DNA from: Purpureocillium takamizusanense
Lineage: Eukaryota > Ascomycota > Sordariomycetes > Hypocreales > Ophiocordycipitaceae
DNA length: 64,000 nt
Assembly (NCBI RefSeq): GCF_022605165.1
Contig: NC_063073.1
Coordinates: 2,356,001-2,420,000, forward strand
Reading direction: 5' to 3'
Part shown: positions 1 through 11,863 of the stretch, piece after piece
Layout of the letters: every line of letters starts with the position of its first letter
Position numbering within the stretch: the stretch's first letter is position 1
Made by a program: the position numbers and the translations under genes
Notes under the pieces: generated by a model
What the model was told of the DNA's origin: nothing
The model's input: only the letters and a program-made list of their open reading frames with translations
Databases searched by the model: none

Positions 1-2
1 AG

Positions 3-341
3 CAGCAGGTGCCGTTCAACGGCGATCCGATGGACTGGGACCCAGTACTGGTCGAGGAGGACACGGCCCAGGACGAGGCTAGGGAGGGGCCGGGACACGG
101 CCAAGGCCACGATGCGGTCCATGCTTGCGGGCACTGTGCGTCGTTGATCGGGGTGACGGGCCAGCTGGCGGCCCGCCTCCGGGAACACGACGTCTCGTCG
201 AGAGCCCAGTGGGAGAGAATCTGGCAATTAGAACGGCTGGTCTGGGAGCAGAATTGCCAGTTGCAGGAGCAACAGGCGGCGTTGGCGGCGGCGTGTCAGT
301 GGATGCAATGGCAGCAGTGGATGTGTGGATCAATATACTAG
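3..341 (+). CDS. C-terminal end of an unknown protein (5' partial)
   Basis: An open frame runs in from the left edge and stops with TAG at 339-341, leaving about 112 residues. The frame is open upstream of the GTG at position 9, so the true start is probably outside the window. The visible part has an acidic patch near residues 10-30. It is followed by a Gln/Trp-rich helical stretch (about residues 55-105) that could form a coiled coil. I do not recognise a family and no catalytic motif is visible. It could also be a chance open frame in GC-rich DNA. Confidence 0.4.
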   Translation, partial: QQVPFNGDPMDWDPVLVEEDTAQDEAREGPGHGQGHDAVHACGHCASLIGVTGQLAARLREHDVSSRAQWERIWQLERLVWEQNCQLQEQQAALAAACQWMQWQQWMCGSIY

Positions 342-3170
342 GATCGCGATAAAGCTGCTTGTGAAGATGCTGTGCAGGACCAAGACTCGACAGCAAAGCT
401 CACACCCTCTCGGACCTTCTCGGTGATCGCAAGTAGTCATGGCTACGTTTTTCTGGTAGCCTTGCGCCTGGAAAAATGTCCGTCAGCCTTTGCGGCAGCG
501 ACGTGCCAGGTCGCGGCCCAGATCCGTGGCCTGTCCGACTTACGCGTCCTCGAAGCATAGCCGTCCAGTGGTCCAGGCGACGTTTCTAGAATTCATGGTC
601 CTGGGAGATGAGCGAGTCAGCAAAGTCAGACGTTTGTTGCAGAGGTCGTGTCACCCATCGAACACCGAGAAGTGCGATGTCGCGTCAGTGGTCGTCGGGG
701 CCATGAGGTACGTTTCTGTGATGGCGGTGGCTTGGGACGGGCGGGAGCCACGAGGTCGAGTTTATTCCTTGTCGGTTTGGAAATTAGACAGGTGGCTTCT
801 TGGTGTGTGTATATGCGTGTCTGCGTGTGGCTGCCGGATGGTCCTGCCTGGTCTTGGCTGCCGGTGAAGGCTGTGAATAACGGCAGGCGCTGGGAGGCGC
901 CTTCCGTAGAATCCACACACAACACTGTATACTGTATTCCAGGTGAGTGCCAGCGAAGCAACCGATATATCAATTCCTCAGGCATCTAACTCGTACAAAA
1001 TTCCAATTTCTTACACACATCAGTCCCTCTGTAGGTGTGCGGCTTCGCGCCCGCCGCGCAAACCTCAGTCGAAACTCGCATGAGCACACGCCAATTGCGA
1101 CGTCGTTGCACAGCCATGGTTCACGTGCATGGCGGCCCCCTCGCCTCACTCCCCGCGGCCGACCGACGGCCGGCGCTTCTGCTCCCCGGCGGCTGGGCCA
1201 CGTCAAGAGAGCTCAAGCTCGCCAGCATGTGATCCCGGCACAATCAAGGTTGGCGGGTTGGAGTCGCAGCGTTTCCCGCGGCGACGACACAGCGAGAGGC
1301 ACGAGAGGGCGATGACACTGGACGTCAGCTTCAGCGAGCAGGCAAACGCCAAACCTCTCCGACGCCTTGCATGGCAGCACGACACAAGCGCTGGTCAGGC
1401 GTTCCGTGAGGCTCACCAAAGACTCCCCAGTCTGGCGCCCATCAATTACCGTCTTCGCCTGGCACCGAAACCGACCTGCGGCTGAACAGACACCGGCCGT
1501 CGTGGCACGCTGCTGGCCCGGGTTAGCGAGAGCTTAATGCTGGAGCAGCATCTCTGGCTGCCAATGGGACCGCCCCCGCCGTCCAGGGTCCGTGGCTGTG
1601 GCGGGGATGTCGACGTCCATCTCGTTAGGCAGCGGGTTCTGTTCCCTGTCCTGCACTGTCCAGCCACCACGGTGGGCATCACCTGCATCGATCGATCCAC
1701 TAACGATGGCGCAAGGAGGCCATGACGGCACCAGGGTCCTTGGAAGATGGTTCCGCCGTCCGCTACACTGCACCTGTTGCACCGCCGGACATCACGAGCG
1801 AGCGCCGCTCATCAGGCGAATTTCATTCTCGCCCGTCCCCGAAGTCGGAGCCGGCGCCGCTTCGGCCGCTACCGCCAACGACCCGCACTCATGGACAAGG
1901 ACAACAAACGAAGAGAGACGGTGCAGCGTCATGCCCGGCGCCTCAACAGCAGTCTCTCTGAGATGACGCGAAACATTTGGCATAGGCGGCCGCGAATCGC
2001 CAACGTCCCAGCTGGCAGAACGGACACTATGCATCACGTTCAACGTCGGCAGGTAAATATAGCCAGCAGACGTGCTCGGTGTCAGATGTGAAGACGCGTC
2101 GTGCTCCCATCTCGAAACGGATACCGACTGTGCAGCTGCACGCTCTCTCCAGCGAGCCCGCCTTCTGATGATGATGACCCGGCTACAGGACCAATGATGG
2201 CTGGGTCGTCTGGTGGCTTCGCTGCTTGCTTCGCAGGCGGCGTACTCGCACCCTCCCCGTCGACGCTCGGCCAAGTTGAAGAGGGGGGGGGGGGTGGTGC
2301 TCGTCAGCCCCGGCGCAGAGACCAGGGCAGGCAAGCCACCGTGTCCGATTTCCGTGCCTCGCAACTCTCTGTGTCCCGTTGGTGGTGGGGTCACGTTCAC
2401 GGGCCCTTGAGCCGCATTCGCATCGCTCGCGTCTGCTCTATCATCCCAATCATGGAGCGGTTGAGACAATGATGCAACACCTCTGGCCCGCGCGGGCTGC
2501 AAGCCTCATTTTCGATGCGCCGGAAGGTGTCCCTGCCTGTCTGCCACAAACACACGTCCCGCATTCCACGACCGACGACGGCATCAGCAGCCACAGCGGC
2601 CCCTGAGCGGCGCGCATTGGCTCGTTTTGTGGCAGCCTGGATCCAAGCCATCGCCGCTCAGGTTCTTGTGCCTCTCTCCCTCTGCTCTGCTCGGCAGCAT
2701 CCATCCGCTATGCTGGTTCAGCACAGAACAGCACAGAACAGGCTGGTTGACGGGCTATACCGGGATTTGGGCCTTCAGATGACCCCCCCTGTCCCCCGAG
2801 GATCGTCCCCCCTCTGCCACCCCCATCCTTGTTCGGTACATCCCCACTCGTCCAGTCACACAAGCTCCCATTGTTGGTCAATCATGGGTGTGCCCATGTC
2901 TATGTCATCCCGGGGGTCTTACCTCCACCCTCCAGCCGACCTTCTAGAAGCCTGCCCCATTCCTTCGGTCCAGCCCTGCTCAGCCATACCCGTACATAAA
3001 CTGCACACTGCACGGCCCTTCGTCTCCGTCTCGCCGACACACACGTGGGGTCATGACAACTCCTGCTTCACCTATTTCCCTCTGACCCGCCTCACTTGTT
3101 CGAGCTGCGGCGTGTCTCCATCACTGCGCCCTTGGCCCCCGTCACAAGACCCCGTCCATTCTGAAGAGCA
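342..3170. other. Intergenic region, no supported gene
   Basis: About 2.8 kb between the partial left-edge gene and the zinc-finger gene. Several frames of 200-236 codons are open here, but their translations are proline, serine and arginine-rich with no domain-like pattern, as expected by chance in GC-rich DNA. The final 300 bases are pyrimidine-rich and lead into a TATA box, so the right part is probably the promoter of the zinc-finger gene. Confidence 0.5.
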
Positions 3171-3176
3171 TATATA
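3171..3176 (+). promoter_or_regulatory. TATA box of the zinc-finger gene
   Basis: TATATA lies about 320 bases upstream of the ATG at 3492, followed by CT-rich sequence. This fits a core promoter with a 5' leader of roughly 280-290 bases. It is inferred from position and sequence only. Confidence 0.45.
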
Positions 3177-3491
3177 CCCTCGGGAAGGCTGACTGGCTTC
3201 GCCGCAACCTTGTACGAAAGTCTTACTTCAAACTACTGTAACCTATTTGATACTCGTGCTCCTCTTCCGTCCAGCAGCTCAAAGGTAGAGCTTCTTGTCC
3301 TCCTATCTCAAACAATATCGGCCCTACTCAACAGTCAACACACGTTATTTGTCCTGTCAAGGCCGGAAGTACAGAACGGCCGTGCTCGAACTAAGCTACC
3401 CAACCTTGCGAGGATACCCAACGACGTGATTGTCAGGACGGCGACCTGACGGCGTGGTACTTGGACCACCCTTGGGTTACGTATAAAGACC

Positions 3492-4314
3492 ATGGAATTC
3501 GCGTTCGCGCCGCACTCGTTCAGCAACGCCATGCCGAATCCTCACGGGACGTACGACGGATCCTATTCTTCTCAGTACTCTCACCTCTCCGAGCCGTTGG
3601 CCAGATACGGAAGCTCCGAAGGCAGTTACGACTCCCTCTCGTCCTCGGCAGTAGCCTCGCCCATGATGGGGAGCGAGTACTACGCATACCACGCTTCCTC
3701 GCCTGCGGGTGCCTCCCCCAACACCCAATACACGCAGCCGAGTCCACCATCGACCGTGGCCTATTATGGCAGCCCGGAGCCGGACGCAGAGCTGGATCAC
3801 ACGTCCCCACGGGGGTCAACGGACGATCGCAGGGGCAAGTCGTAAGTAGTAGATGCTCACTCACTCGCGTAGCTGGCCGGCGGGGTTCCTGACAGCTTTT
3901 GGACACAGATCACAATCGGGGCGAGACTATCCAGTGTGCTGCCTGCACCCTGGATGCACAGCCAAGCCCTTCAAGCGCCGGGCGGATCTTGACAGACATT
4001 ACAAGCACCGCCACGCGCCGGACTCGCAGAAGGAGTCGTTCAACTGCGACTACCCACGGTGCGCCCGTCGCTTGGATCCGTTCCGAAGACTGGACCACTT
4101 CCGCGACCACCTCCGTGAGTTCCACAAGGAAGACATTGAGAAGCGCGGTGGCTCCATCAATGAGGAGTGGCTCGAGGACCGTCACGTATCGTCGAGCTGG
4201 TGGCGATGTTCCAAGTGCCTCAAGAGGGTCTACATCGAGCGCAACGGCTACGAGTGCCCGGGCTGCAAGACGACTTGCCAGGCTAAGCGGAAGGAGGCCC
4301 GGCGACGCGAATAG
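3492..4314 (+). CDS. C2H2-type zinc-finger protein
   Basis: Exons 3492-3841 and 3909-4314 give 251 residues. The intron has a GTAAGT donor and an ACACAG acceptor and restores one continuous frame. Residues 1-116 are Ser/Tyr/Pro-rich and low complexity, like a fungal activation or disordered region. Finger 1 is about C127-x4-C132...H146-x4-H151 and finger 2 is C162-x4-C167...H183-x4-H188. From about residue 205 there is a zinc-ribbon-like segment with two CxxC-type pairs and a further Cys, and the tail is basic (KRKEARRRE). The layout suggests a nuclear DNA-binding regulator, but the target is unknown. TATA and leader lie upstream; no neighbour points to a pathway. Confidence 0.85.
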
Positions 4315-7300
4315 AGGGCACGCGGGCGACCATCTCACGACGACAAGGCGCCAGGGAGGGCCAACGACTGACTTGCACACATGATAGAGGTCATATCCGG
4401 CGGACCCCGGATATGCCATAATGCAGCGTTTCGTTTCCACTGTTTTGGTTTGGCGTTACTGGCGTGCAGCGCTGCTGCTTGGCTCGCGGCGCGGGCTTAT
4501 GGGTTCAGAGTCGGGGCGGGATTTCGACGTCACCCGCCGGGACGACTCGAGAGGCGGCGAAAGGAAGGGTTGTTGGGGGCCAAGCGCTGGTTGGCCGTCG
4601 GGTGCGGCTGTGCGCTGTCCTGGTTGTCTTTGAGTGGACAGCGCAACTAGGCAGCTGTGTAAGGTAACTAACTTATGTGGTGGTGGTGTACGTTAATGGC
4701 GCTGCGCTCAAGATATCCCCCATTGCTTGTTCACGTTTCCCTGCGCAGATCAGGCCCTGGCCTGCGACAACCGTCTTGCTCGTGTGTCTTCTTCATCAGC
4801 CCTGCCTGTCTGTGTCTGCAGGTTCCGTGCGATCCGCTCGCATCTTGGCGAGTTCCCTGCAGCTGGGCGGGACGGAGGGCCGGCCTCCCCTACCAGGTCT
4901 GCTGCGCGCCTTTCCCTTTGGGTCATGAATGGTCAAGCGTGGTTTTCCTGCTCGACCGGGGCAACAAGGGTGTTCGCCTCGCCTGGCGCGACCAGAGGTG
5001 TGGTGTGGTGTGGTGTGGAGTGGACGAGTGTGTGTGGTCGTGATGGCAAGCAGGGTGGTGTGCGTCTTGTCTTGCCTTGTCTTGTCTTGTCCTTGGCCCG
5101 CCGCTGCGTCCGCTCCAGCAGCATTTCGGCCGTCTCATCCCCTCCCCTCCCCTCTCCCTCACCCACTCCCTCACCCACTCCCTCACTCCCTCCTCGCGTC
5201 CGCATCGTGCATCGCCAGTCCGCCCCCCCTCATCCATGTCCCCCCCCCACTTCCTCCACCACACCACCCCCCCGGCCCTCGGGTCTCGTGGAATTCTTCT
5301 AGAAGGAGTGGCGGTGTGTTCTGGCGAACCAGCGGACCTTGCTGCTGCCACTAACTACACTACTACCACGACGTACAGTACTAGCACCACGACTAGTGCC
5401 GGAACTCCACCAAACAGCCAGACCGGGGGCGGACGTGAGGGCGACACCAGGGCAGGGGTGCTGGTGAGGGGACGGACGGGATGACGACGACGGGGAACGA
5501 CGGAAGGAATGTTTGGAAGCTTTCGTGGAAGGCCCTGTAGAATGAAGAATGGGGAGGGGGGGAGGGGGGGCTGTGCAGGAGTGTGGGGAAGATTGAAAGG
5601 CATAGTCCGATGGCCATACAGATAGACGTCTGGTGGTGAATGAGGTGCTACGTAGTTTCAACTTGGTATTTAGGTCGGTCGCAGGTGGTTTGGTAGGTAG
5701 GTTAGGTTTGGCGTCTGGGCAGCGAGTGTATGTTTGTGTGTGAAAGCGGGGCGAGTAGGCAATGCGTTTGTTCACTTTACGGGAGGAAGATTACCAAAGT
5801 ATGCTTATCGCGGCGGATGAGGCGATGATAACGATGATGATGGTGACAGCGAGGATGATGATGACGATTGATGATACATGCTGGGGCTCCCTCTGGCGGG
5901 TAGCCTGCTAGGGCAGGGATACGGGATATGGGAAGTGGACGTGGGGACGGACGGACGCATGGATCCGACAAAAAAGATGATGCAGGCACGCAAATCAAGT
6001 GGGCATCTCGGACGGATTCAGCTCGTGTTGCCGTCGTCGTCGTCGTCCATGTTTTTGTCGCTCGCGCGCGCGCGCGTCAAAATGCCGCGGGATAAGTAGA
6101 TTACCTTGGTAGTTAGCCCACTGACTTGGCGGGCGGGCGGACGGTGGGCGCATGATAGATTGCGGAATTGATTGAATTGATTGACTGACTGATTGATTGA
6201 CCGATGGATGGATGGGTGTCGGTTGATGGCCAAGGCCTAGCAGCAGCGGCGGCATTTTTTCCCCCGCGTCCCCAGAAGCAGCAAAACACGCATACTAAGT
6301 TACTATCCCCATCTGCGTCCCCCATCAGCATCCCCATCGCATCGCATCCCCATCTAGGGCGACCGTCGTCGTCAAACGTCGCCCCGCCTCGCCGGCCGGC
6401 CCGCTCTTCCTGGGGCGCGCGCGCCGTCGCCGCCGTGCGCGATTTTGGGGAACCATGCTAGTTACTACGCACGGCTGTCGCGCGCATGAATGAAAGAAAG
6501 CTGAGCAGAGCAGAGCATCTCCGGCGGGATCATCGTCCCCCTTCCAACCTCTCTCTCCCACTTTCCCACCTTCCCAATCCCTTCCTTGCTGGCTTTCGGT
6601 GCAAGTGTGGAGTGAAACCCACTTCCGGGCGCTGCCGACATGTAGGTACGCACGTAACTAGCCATGTATTATTCCCGGGGGGTTTTCCCCACAGTCTACA
6701 ACGGGCGGGCGGCCTTTTTTGGACCTCTTCGCCCAGCCCCTTTTGAACCACTAACTTGGTTAGTGGTTTTTGGGGCGGATGAGGGGCAGCGAGGCCAGGA
6801 TAGTGGTAGAAAAGCGGTAGTGTTAGTACCTGTGAGAAGCTGGAAGGAAGAGAGAGCCACCACCAATCCACCCCAGATCTCCAACGACTGGAACCCCCCC
6901 GCCCCCCTCTTCGGCGTCGCCGACCGGCGGTCTGGCGTCTGAAACGGACGGGCGAGCGGGCGACGATAGAGAGAGAGAGAGAGACCCAGAAACAGTGGGA
7001 GGGAGAATCCCACTATCCTAGTCACATGGCGGTGGTTCGGCTGTCTGTGCAAACGAGGGGAAAACAACTCACGTCGCGGTCCGCATCTTATTCGGCTCGC
7101 GCTATACAGTACGAGCTGCTTACTTGTTGTTCTTTTCGTACCTTGTAAATGGGACCGACCGACCGTATGTCGGGCCGTCCGCCGCCTCCTTATGGCCGTC
7201 CGCCCCTTTCCTCCCCGTCCCTGCCGTGCCGCCCGAGGAGGGACCCGTCGTGATCCTCGACTGACTGGGTCTCCTGCCGGCTCCTTGAAGTGGTGGAATG

Positions 7301-9461
7301 TCCCGCGCGTGTCGGCCCCTCCTCCTTGTTGCCGTAGTTCTAAGTAGCAGTTGCTGTCGCCCTGCTACTGTGGCTGCTGCAGCTGCAGCTGCTGCTGCTC
7401 CCGGCATCAAGAGCTCTTGGCCGGGCCCGCAGTCGTCGGGCGACATGGACATTTGATCCCCGAGCCAAGCGACGCATCATTGTAGTCTTCATCGTCGTCG
7501 TCGCCCTCATTCCTGGGCGCGCCGGAACCGAGAGCTTTCTCTCGCGGTGGCGTGTCCAAGCCCGACCGTCTTGCGACGGTGGACGCGCGAGGCACCCTCC
7601 GCTCTCATGTCCCCCCTCCCCCAAGCTCTCGACCCCCTGAGGCGCGTCAAAACGAAACGGAGGGACGGCATTCCTCGACCCCCGTCCGTCAAACGTGGCG
7701 AGGCGCCAGACCTGAGAATTCTACTTCCGGGCGTGGCAGGTGCGCCGGCGTCTATGCTGGAGTGAGTTTGCGTGATCACCTGGCGGCCATGTTGGAGCAC
7801 CAAATGCACAAGATTGTCTCCCCAGGCGTACGAAGTAGGTACATACATTCCGGACCAAAGGTTACCGTGTATCAGGGGCGCGGCCCCCGCCGCCGTCGAA
7901 GCCGGCCCTCGTTCTCGCCGCCCAAGACGCTCGTATGGCGCGGCTGCTCACCCTCGGCCCGCTCCCCAAAGACCGCCCGACCCTGCGTGCCGATTGCTCA
8001 GACGTAGAAGGGCGGGACGGGGGTTGGGAGACGAAGGCGGCCTCGCCTCCGCGACCGCCACGACACCGGGGGTGGTATTCGGCTGCATGGCTGTAGACCT
8101 GTTAACACACTCTGAACGTTCCCTAGTTCGAAGGCTGGTGGGTTGTCCGCACCGGGTCGTGGTGTGTAGTTTGCCACGTATCCTGCCATGCGCCGCCCCG
8201 GCGAACGTGGCCGCGCCGCCGTATGTTGGCGCCGGGTCGACGTCTTCGTCGGTGAGGGGGGCTAACAATCTACCAATATAGTTGGTCCGAAGGGTATTTA
8301 AAACTGTGTCTGGTCTCAGGGCATGCTCCAAGAAGGGGCAAGGAGGGCGTGGGTACTTACGTTGGTACAGTCTTACTATGTGGTAGAGTGCAATCGAGAG
8401 GATGAAGGAGGAAGAGAAGCTGAACGGGCGGTGGCTTGCGCGAGGCCTTCCATGTGTCGGGTCAGGGGTCGCTGTCACCTCGCTGGCAGCTGACAGGCAC
8501 TTCTGTTCAGTGATGCTAGCCGCCTCGAATGGGTGAATCATGGTTCTTGACAATTCCATGCGTTTGCACAGTTGCCCTGGCTGCTCTTCGCTCCGGCAGA
8601 CTGGTTGACCAACTCGGTCCTTGTCAAGGGGGACCAACAAGCTCGGTGCGGTGCGCCCAAGGCGTATGAATGTTTAGTGACAGTCACAATTTGCAGTCTC
8701 TGGTACTTGAGTATTTGTGATGGGGTTGCTGATAGGGCATGACGATGGCGATCACGAGACTTGGCAGGTGTGTTTGGTAGCGGCGGGCACGGCACTGCTC
8801 GATACTGAATCCGACGCCTTTTGATTCCAGGGATCCTATACCGCAATCCGATACCCGAGAATACTATCATTCCATGACTGAGGACGTTGGCTTGGTGCCC
8901 TTTGATATTCGCGGACATTAGGTACACGAGCGGGTCGTCGACGACTCGACAGCGGTTCAGCAGAGGCTCGGCGGCACATGTCTTGTGCGATGACAAGGGC
9001 AATGCATTCGCGTAGCGTCGCAATGGCATCTGATGCGGGATCAGGGATGGCCAGCGCGCCATACACCGTTGTAGACGAACCATTCATGTTCAACGAGCTC
9101 AAGCCCGAGGGCACGCACTCTCACTTTCGATCAGTGAGTACTGGTTGGTAGAGCTGGGATTGTCGAGACTCGAGACGCCTCAAAGGTGAGGTCGGTGGCC
9201 GTCGGTCGCGCCCCACTAGGTAGTACCTTAGTTACACGCGGTCAAGGTACCTACGCAGCTCGTTAGGGAGGTCGCGTCTGGGACCCACAGGGGTTCCAGT
9301 CGAGTTACGTAGCTACTTCGTACGTCCACAGATGCACGCGCACACGGCAAACCGACCGACCGACCGACCGACATCCATCTGCGACACCAGCACCATCCGG
9401 CTCTCCAAGCCGACCGACTCTGTGCGCAACGTTCCTCTGACATCGCCAATCAAGCCGCACG
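4315..9461. other. Long gene-poor region with simple-sequence tracts
   Basis: No protein family is recognisable on either strand across 5.1 kb. Simple-sequence tracts are frequent: GGTGT and CTTGT runs and CCTCACCCACTC units at about 4997-5190, a CG run at 6063-6076, GATT/GATG units at 6165-6215, a GA run at 6967-6984 and CGAC units at 9352-9372. The longest frames (158-230 codons) are biased in composition and contain no domain motif. The region may hold long leaders, a noncoding transcript or regulatory DNA for the two flanking genes. Confidence 0.5.
9352..9372 (+). repeat. (CGAC)n tandem repeat
   Basis: About five uninterrupted CGAC units roughly 90 bases upstream of the coiled-coil gene's ATG, probably in its 5' leader. 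Confidence 0.8.
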
Positions 9462-11248
9462 ATGGCAGACGCAGAGGAAAAGGCGCGCCAGGAGAAGCTG
9501 GCCGCCGCCCGCAAGCGCGTGCGCCTCCCTTGACGACACGTCGACCCGGCAGCTGCTAACCGGCACAGGTCGAGCAAATGAAGAAGAAGAAGAACAAGAA
9601 GGCCGCAGACTCCAAGAAGGACGACTCGGGCGCCACCGAGACACCGCCGCCCGAGGCCGCAGAGGCGGCGCCCGACGCGCCCACCGAGCCCAGCGACAGC
9701 AAGCCCGCCGACGCACCGGCTGACGATGCGGCAGTAGCTGACGACAAGGCCGTCGTTGAGGAAAACACGGACAATTCCTCACCTTCAGCAACACCATCTC
9801 TTGCCCAGCAGTCCAAGATGAGGTCCACCTCGTTCCGCGCGGGCTCAGGGTCGGGGTCGGGCACGGGCACCGTCTCACCCGCTCCGTTCAGCCCCGACGG
9901 CGACACGGCGCCAGACATTTATCGCAAGCATGTCGCCAAGATTGAGGAGCTCGAGAAGGAGAACAAACGCCTGTCAAAGGAGGCCACCGAGGCGGAGAAG
10001 CGGTGGAAGAAAGCAGAAGAGGAGCTGTCGGACCTGCGCGAGGCCGACGGCGAGGCGCCAGCAAAAGCCAGCAGCAACACAGAGCTGGAGAAGCTGGTGC
10101 GTCTCTCCGCCCTTTGCTCCCGGGTCATGACTGACTCGTCATAGAAAAGCGAAGTTGCCTCACTACAGCGACAAAACGCCCAGCTTCAACAACAGGTCTC
10201 TCGCGGCTCAAGCCACGGCCACCGCCCGTCGATGTCCATGGCTTCGCCCCCTTCGGAACTGCAGGCCGATCTCGCCTCTAAAATCGCCACGATTGAGTCT
10301 ATGGAGATTGAGATTTCCAAACTCAAGGCCCGAGTCGAGCGTCAGGAGACGGGGGCGTCCTCCGAACGGGAGCAGGTCACCGCGCTGGAGGAGAAGCTCG
10401 CTCGCGCCGAAGCAGCCGCTGGCAAAGCCCAGCGAGAGCTGCAGGACGTGAAGCGCAACCTTGAGCGAGCGACGGAAAAGGCTGTTCGGGAGGGCAGCGA
10501 GCGCTCCAGCGCCGAGACCAAGGTGAAGACGCTAGAGCACGAAGCCGAACAGCTGAGGGCAGCCAAGGACGAGCTGGAGAAGAAGGCCGACGGCTTGGAC
10601 AAGAAGGTGGCCACGCTGACCACCCTGCATAAGGAGCAAGACGCGCGGTCGCAGACATTGCGGAAAGATAAAGAGCGGGCGGACAAGGAGGCGGAGGAGC
10701 TGCGAAGCAAGGTCGAGAAACTGGAGAGTGAAAACATCAAGCTTCGCAGCCGCAAGTCGGCCGAAGGAGGCGGCGGCTTAGACGACGAAGGCGTCGACGA
10801 GCTGGAGAATGAAGAGCGACTGCGTCTAGAGCGCAAGATCCGCACCCTCGAGAAGGAGGTGCACAATTTGCGAAGCGGCGCCTGGATCGAGAAGCGCCGC
10901 GAGATGGAGGCGACCAGCCCCGGCTTCCACGACGTGGACCTGACAGGAGGCAGCATGGGCGCGTCGCCGCACAAGAAGCACTCTGGCGGCGGCGGCTTCG
11001 GCGACTTCTTGACGAGCGGGCTGAACGCGCTCGCCGGCGGAGGCGACGACGAGGGCTTCATGGAGGACGAAGACGCGGACTTTGACGAGGACGCGTTCCG
11101 CAAGGCGCAAGAGGAGGAGGCGCAGAAGCGCATCGAGAGGATCAAGGAGATTAAGCGGTCGCTCAAGCACTGGGAGGGCTGGCGGCTCGACATTGTCGAC
11201 ATGCGCCGCGGAGGCGGGGAGGGTGTTGGGGACATATTCGATGTTTAG
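9462..11248 (+). CDS. Long coiled-coil protein (fungal 'M protein repeat' type)
   Basis: Exons 9462-9518, 9569-10096 and 10145-11248 give 562 residues. Intron 1 (GTGCGC donor, GCTAAC branch, CACAG) and intron 2 (GTGCGT, CATAG) are each about 50 nt and keep the frame. The order is a basic Lys-rich N-terminus, a Pro/Ala/Asp-rich linker (about 40-110), a long heptad-rich coiled coil (about 130-430) full of Glu/Lys/Arg, and a Gly-rich patch. It ends with an acidic segment and a conserved-looking tail around KRSLKHWEGWR. No membrane segment or enzyme motif is present. Fungal proteins of this design are usually named M protein repeat proteins; a structural or Golgi-tether role is possible but unproven. 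Confidence 0.85.
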
Positions 11249-11630
11249 ACTATAGGTTTGTTTCTGTACGATGGATAAAGCAATACATTAAGGGCGGCGA
11301 TGATGCTACCAAGAGTCGCAGCGGCTCCATGCCGACGCAACAAGGACAGTGCCGGTGACGAGAAAGATGGTGGTATCCAGTGTGAAAAAAACAGCAGCAT
11401 TCTTGTCCCAAAGAGAAGCGAAGGTTCCAAATGTCCCTATCATAACGTCCGACGCCACCATCGCCACGCCATCATCGCCAAGTATCCCCAGTCGTCATTC
11501 GTGTTCAGCAGCGTTCATATTCGTCGAAAGCAGCAGCCGTCATTCATTATTCTTCCCACATATCGTTGCACAGGCGCGCTATATCGGCTGGGTTGGTGTC
11601 AGCTAGGTACCTCAGATTAGACAAAGGCGG

Positions 11631-11662
11631 GCAGGCAGGCAAGCAGGCAAGCAGGCAAGCAG
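11631..11662 (+). repeat. GCAGGCAA-type tandem repeat
   Basis: Short GCAG and GCAA units repeat across about 32 bases in the 3' flank of the coiled-coil gene. Confidence 0.7.
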
Positions 11663-11740
11663 GGGGGCGAGTGAAAAGAGAGAAAAAAAACCAACGTCAT
11701 CAACCTATTCTCAACGCCCATCAACTTACCATCAACGCCA

Positions 11741-11863
11741 TCAACCCCAGGTAATCATGGCGTCGGCCTCGTACGACTTGACGAGGGAGCGCAGCATGTC
11801 CCTGCCCTTGCCGCGCCAGGACCGCATGAGGGTCAGGAGGCGGCGGTACACGCCGAGGGGCAT
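11741..11863 (-). CDS. Possible small protein, 40 residues (doubtful)
   Basis: The minus-strand ATG at 11863-11861 opens a 40-codon frame ending in TGA at 11743-11741. Almost every codon ends in G or C, and the product looks like a basic amphipathic helix (VYRRLL...MRSW...DMLRSLVKSYE), unlike the low-complexity chance frames nearby. A TATTTATAAA sequence at about 12062-12072 could be its promoter. Against it, the plus strand is also open with G/C-ending codons over the same bases, the frame is very short and I recognise no family. It may be the last exon of something longer or simply chance. Confidence 0.25.
   Translation of the reverse strand: MPLGVYRRLLTLMRSWRGKGRDMLRSLVKSYEADAMITWG

Noticed and set aside
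1792..2502. 236-codon minus-strand open frame
   Set aside because: No family character, composition typical of chance frames in GC-rich DNA.
2515..3192. 225-codon plus-strand open frame upstream of the zinc-finger gene
   Set aside because: Ser/Pro/His-rich translation without a domain; overlaps the TATA box and promoter-like pyrimidine tracts.
7948..9083. Overlapping minus-strand frames of 230 and 181 codons
   Set aside because: No domain motif or plausible intron linkage; start and stop positions look random.
10342..11235. 297-codon minus-strand frame
   Set aside because: Shadow of the coiled-coil gene; Ser/Arg-rich because it mirrors Glu/Lys codons.
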